In this document: positions 6,413 to 6,553 of the stretch, one piece after another
Layout of the letters: each line of letters opens with the position of its first letter
Numbering within the stretch: the first letter of the stretch is position 1
Assembly: GCA_001795115.1 (NCBI GenBank)
Contig: MGNI01000159.1
Span: 17,101-23,653, forward strand
Reading direction: 5' to 3'
From: Chloroflexi bacterium RBG_16_48_8
GTDB taxonomy: Bacteria > Chloroflexota > Anaerolineae > Anaerolineales > E44-bin32
Length of the DNA: 6,553 bases
The notes under the pieces: generated by a model
Databases searched by the model: none
Told to the model about the DNA's origin: nothing
The model's input: only the letters and a program-made list of their open reading frames with translations
Program-made: the position numbers and the translations under genes

Positions 6413-6553
6413 ATGACCGAAGAAAAGTCCATCGGTCGACGACAATTCATGAGTATTGTCACTTGGGCCATCGGGGCCCTGATCAGTCTTGGACTCGGAA
6501 TCCCGGGAGTTGCGTATATTATCGGTCCCGCACTTCAGACCAAGCAAGAAGAT
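6413..6553 (+). CDS. Rieske iron-sulfur protein of a bc-type complex (3' partial)
   Basis: Only the first 47 residues lie in the window. They comprise a short polar N-terminus, a twin-arginine-like motif (GRRQFMS at residues 8-14) and one hydrophobic helix (about 15-40, with ALISLGLGIPGVAYIIGPAL), the usual uncleaved Tat signal-anchor of QcrA/PetC-type Rieske proteins. The 2Fe-2S cluster motifs (CTHLG and CPCHG boxes) would lie downstream and cannot be checked. In bc complexes this subunit takes an electron from quinol and passes it to a c-type haem outside the membrane. The strong AGGAGG upstream supports the start. A separate transcription unit is possible given the 450-nt gap, but orientation and theme match the multihaem genes. 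Other Tat-anchored redox proteins remain possible, for example a different iron-sulfur subunit or an oxidoreductase with a similar leader. Confidence 0.75.
   Translation, partial: MTEEKSIGRRQFMSIVTWAIGALISLGLGIPGVAYIIGPALQTKQED

Overview
The window is a dense, single-strand (+) electron-transfer gene cluster: two multihaem cytochrome c / membrane cytochrome b pairs in tandem, a NapC/NirT-like multihaem cytochrome, then, after about 450 non-coding bases, the first 47 codons of a Rieske-type iron-sulfur protein. Moderate GC, Pro/Thr linkers of the PTPTPQP type, the C-terminal HPGQL...WIxAGAP monohaem domains and the CGTACHTMPPEY start of the NapC-like protein all recall Chloroflexota (Anaerolineae and relatives). 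That assignment rests on remembered family style, not on a search, and is only moderately secure.

Layout: (1) 1-977, a nonahaem cytochrome c missing its N-terminus because the window starts inside its first haem motif; (2) 974-1714, a four-helix FdnI/b561-type dihaem cytochrome b, overlapping gene 1 by ATGA; (3) 1711-3054, a second, complete nonahaem cytochrome c with signal peptide, GTG start and GTGA overlap; (4) 3047-4243, a second cytochrome b, with an extra helix and a monohaem cytochrome c domain fused to its C-terminus, overlapping gene 3 by 8 bp; (5) 4274-5962, a membrane-anchored nine-haem NapC-like protein with two non-canonical haem motifs (CX3CH and CX4CH) and the same monohaem domain at its C-terminus; (6) 5963-6412, non-coding, with a perfect 12-bp hairpin and a possible promoter; (7) 6413 to the end, a partial Rieske protein with a twin-arginine signal/anchor.

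Genes 1+2 and 3+4 are paralogous modules, so the region arose by tandem duplication followed by divergence: copy 2 gained a cytochrome c domain and an acidic cytoplasmic tail. Together genes 1-5 encode 28 c-type haem sites (one only partly inside the window) plus probably four b haems. The likely logic is exchange of electrons between the menaquinone pool and the outside of the membrane: FdnI-like b subunits carry electrons across the membrane to or from the nonahaem wires, and the NapC-like protein is a further quinol-linked or wire component. The Rieske gene downstream suggests a bc-type quinol oxidoreductase follows, which may be associated with these multihaem subunits. The direction of electron flow, the terminal partner and the physiological substrate cannot be read from this sequence.
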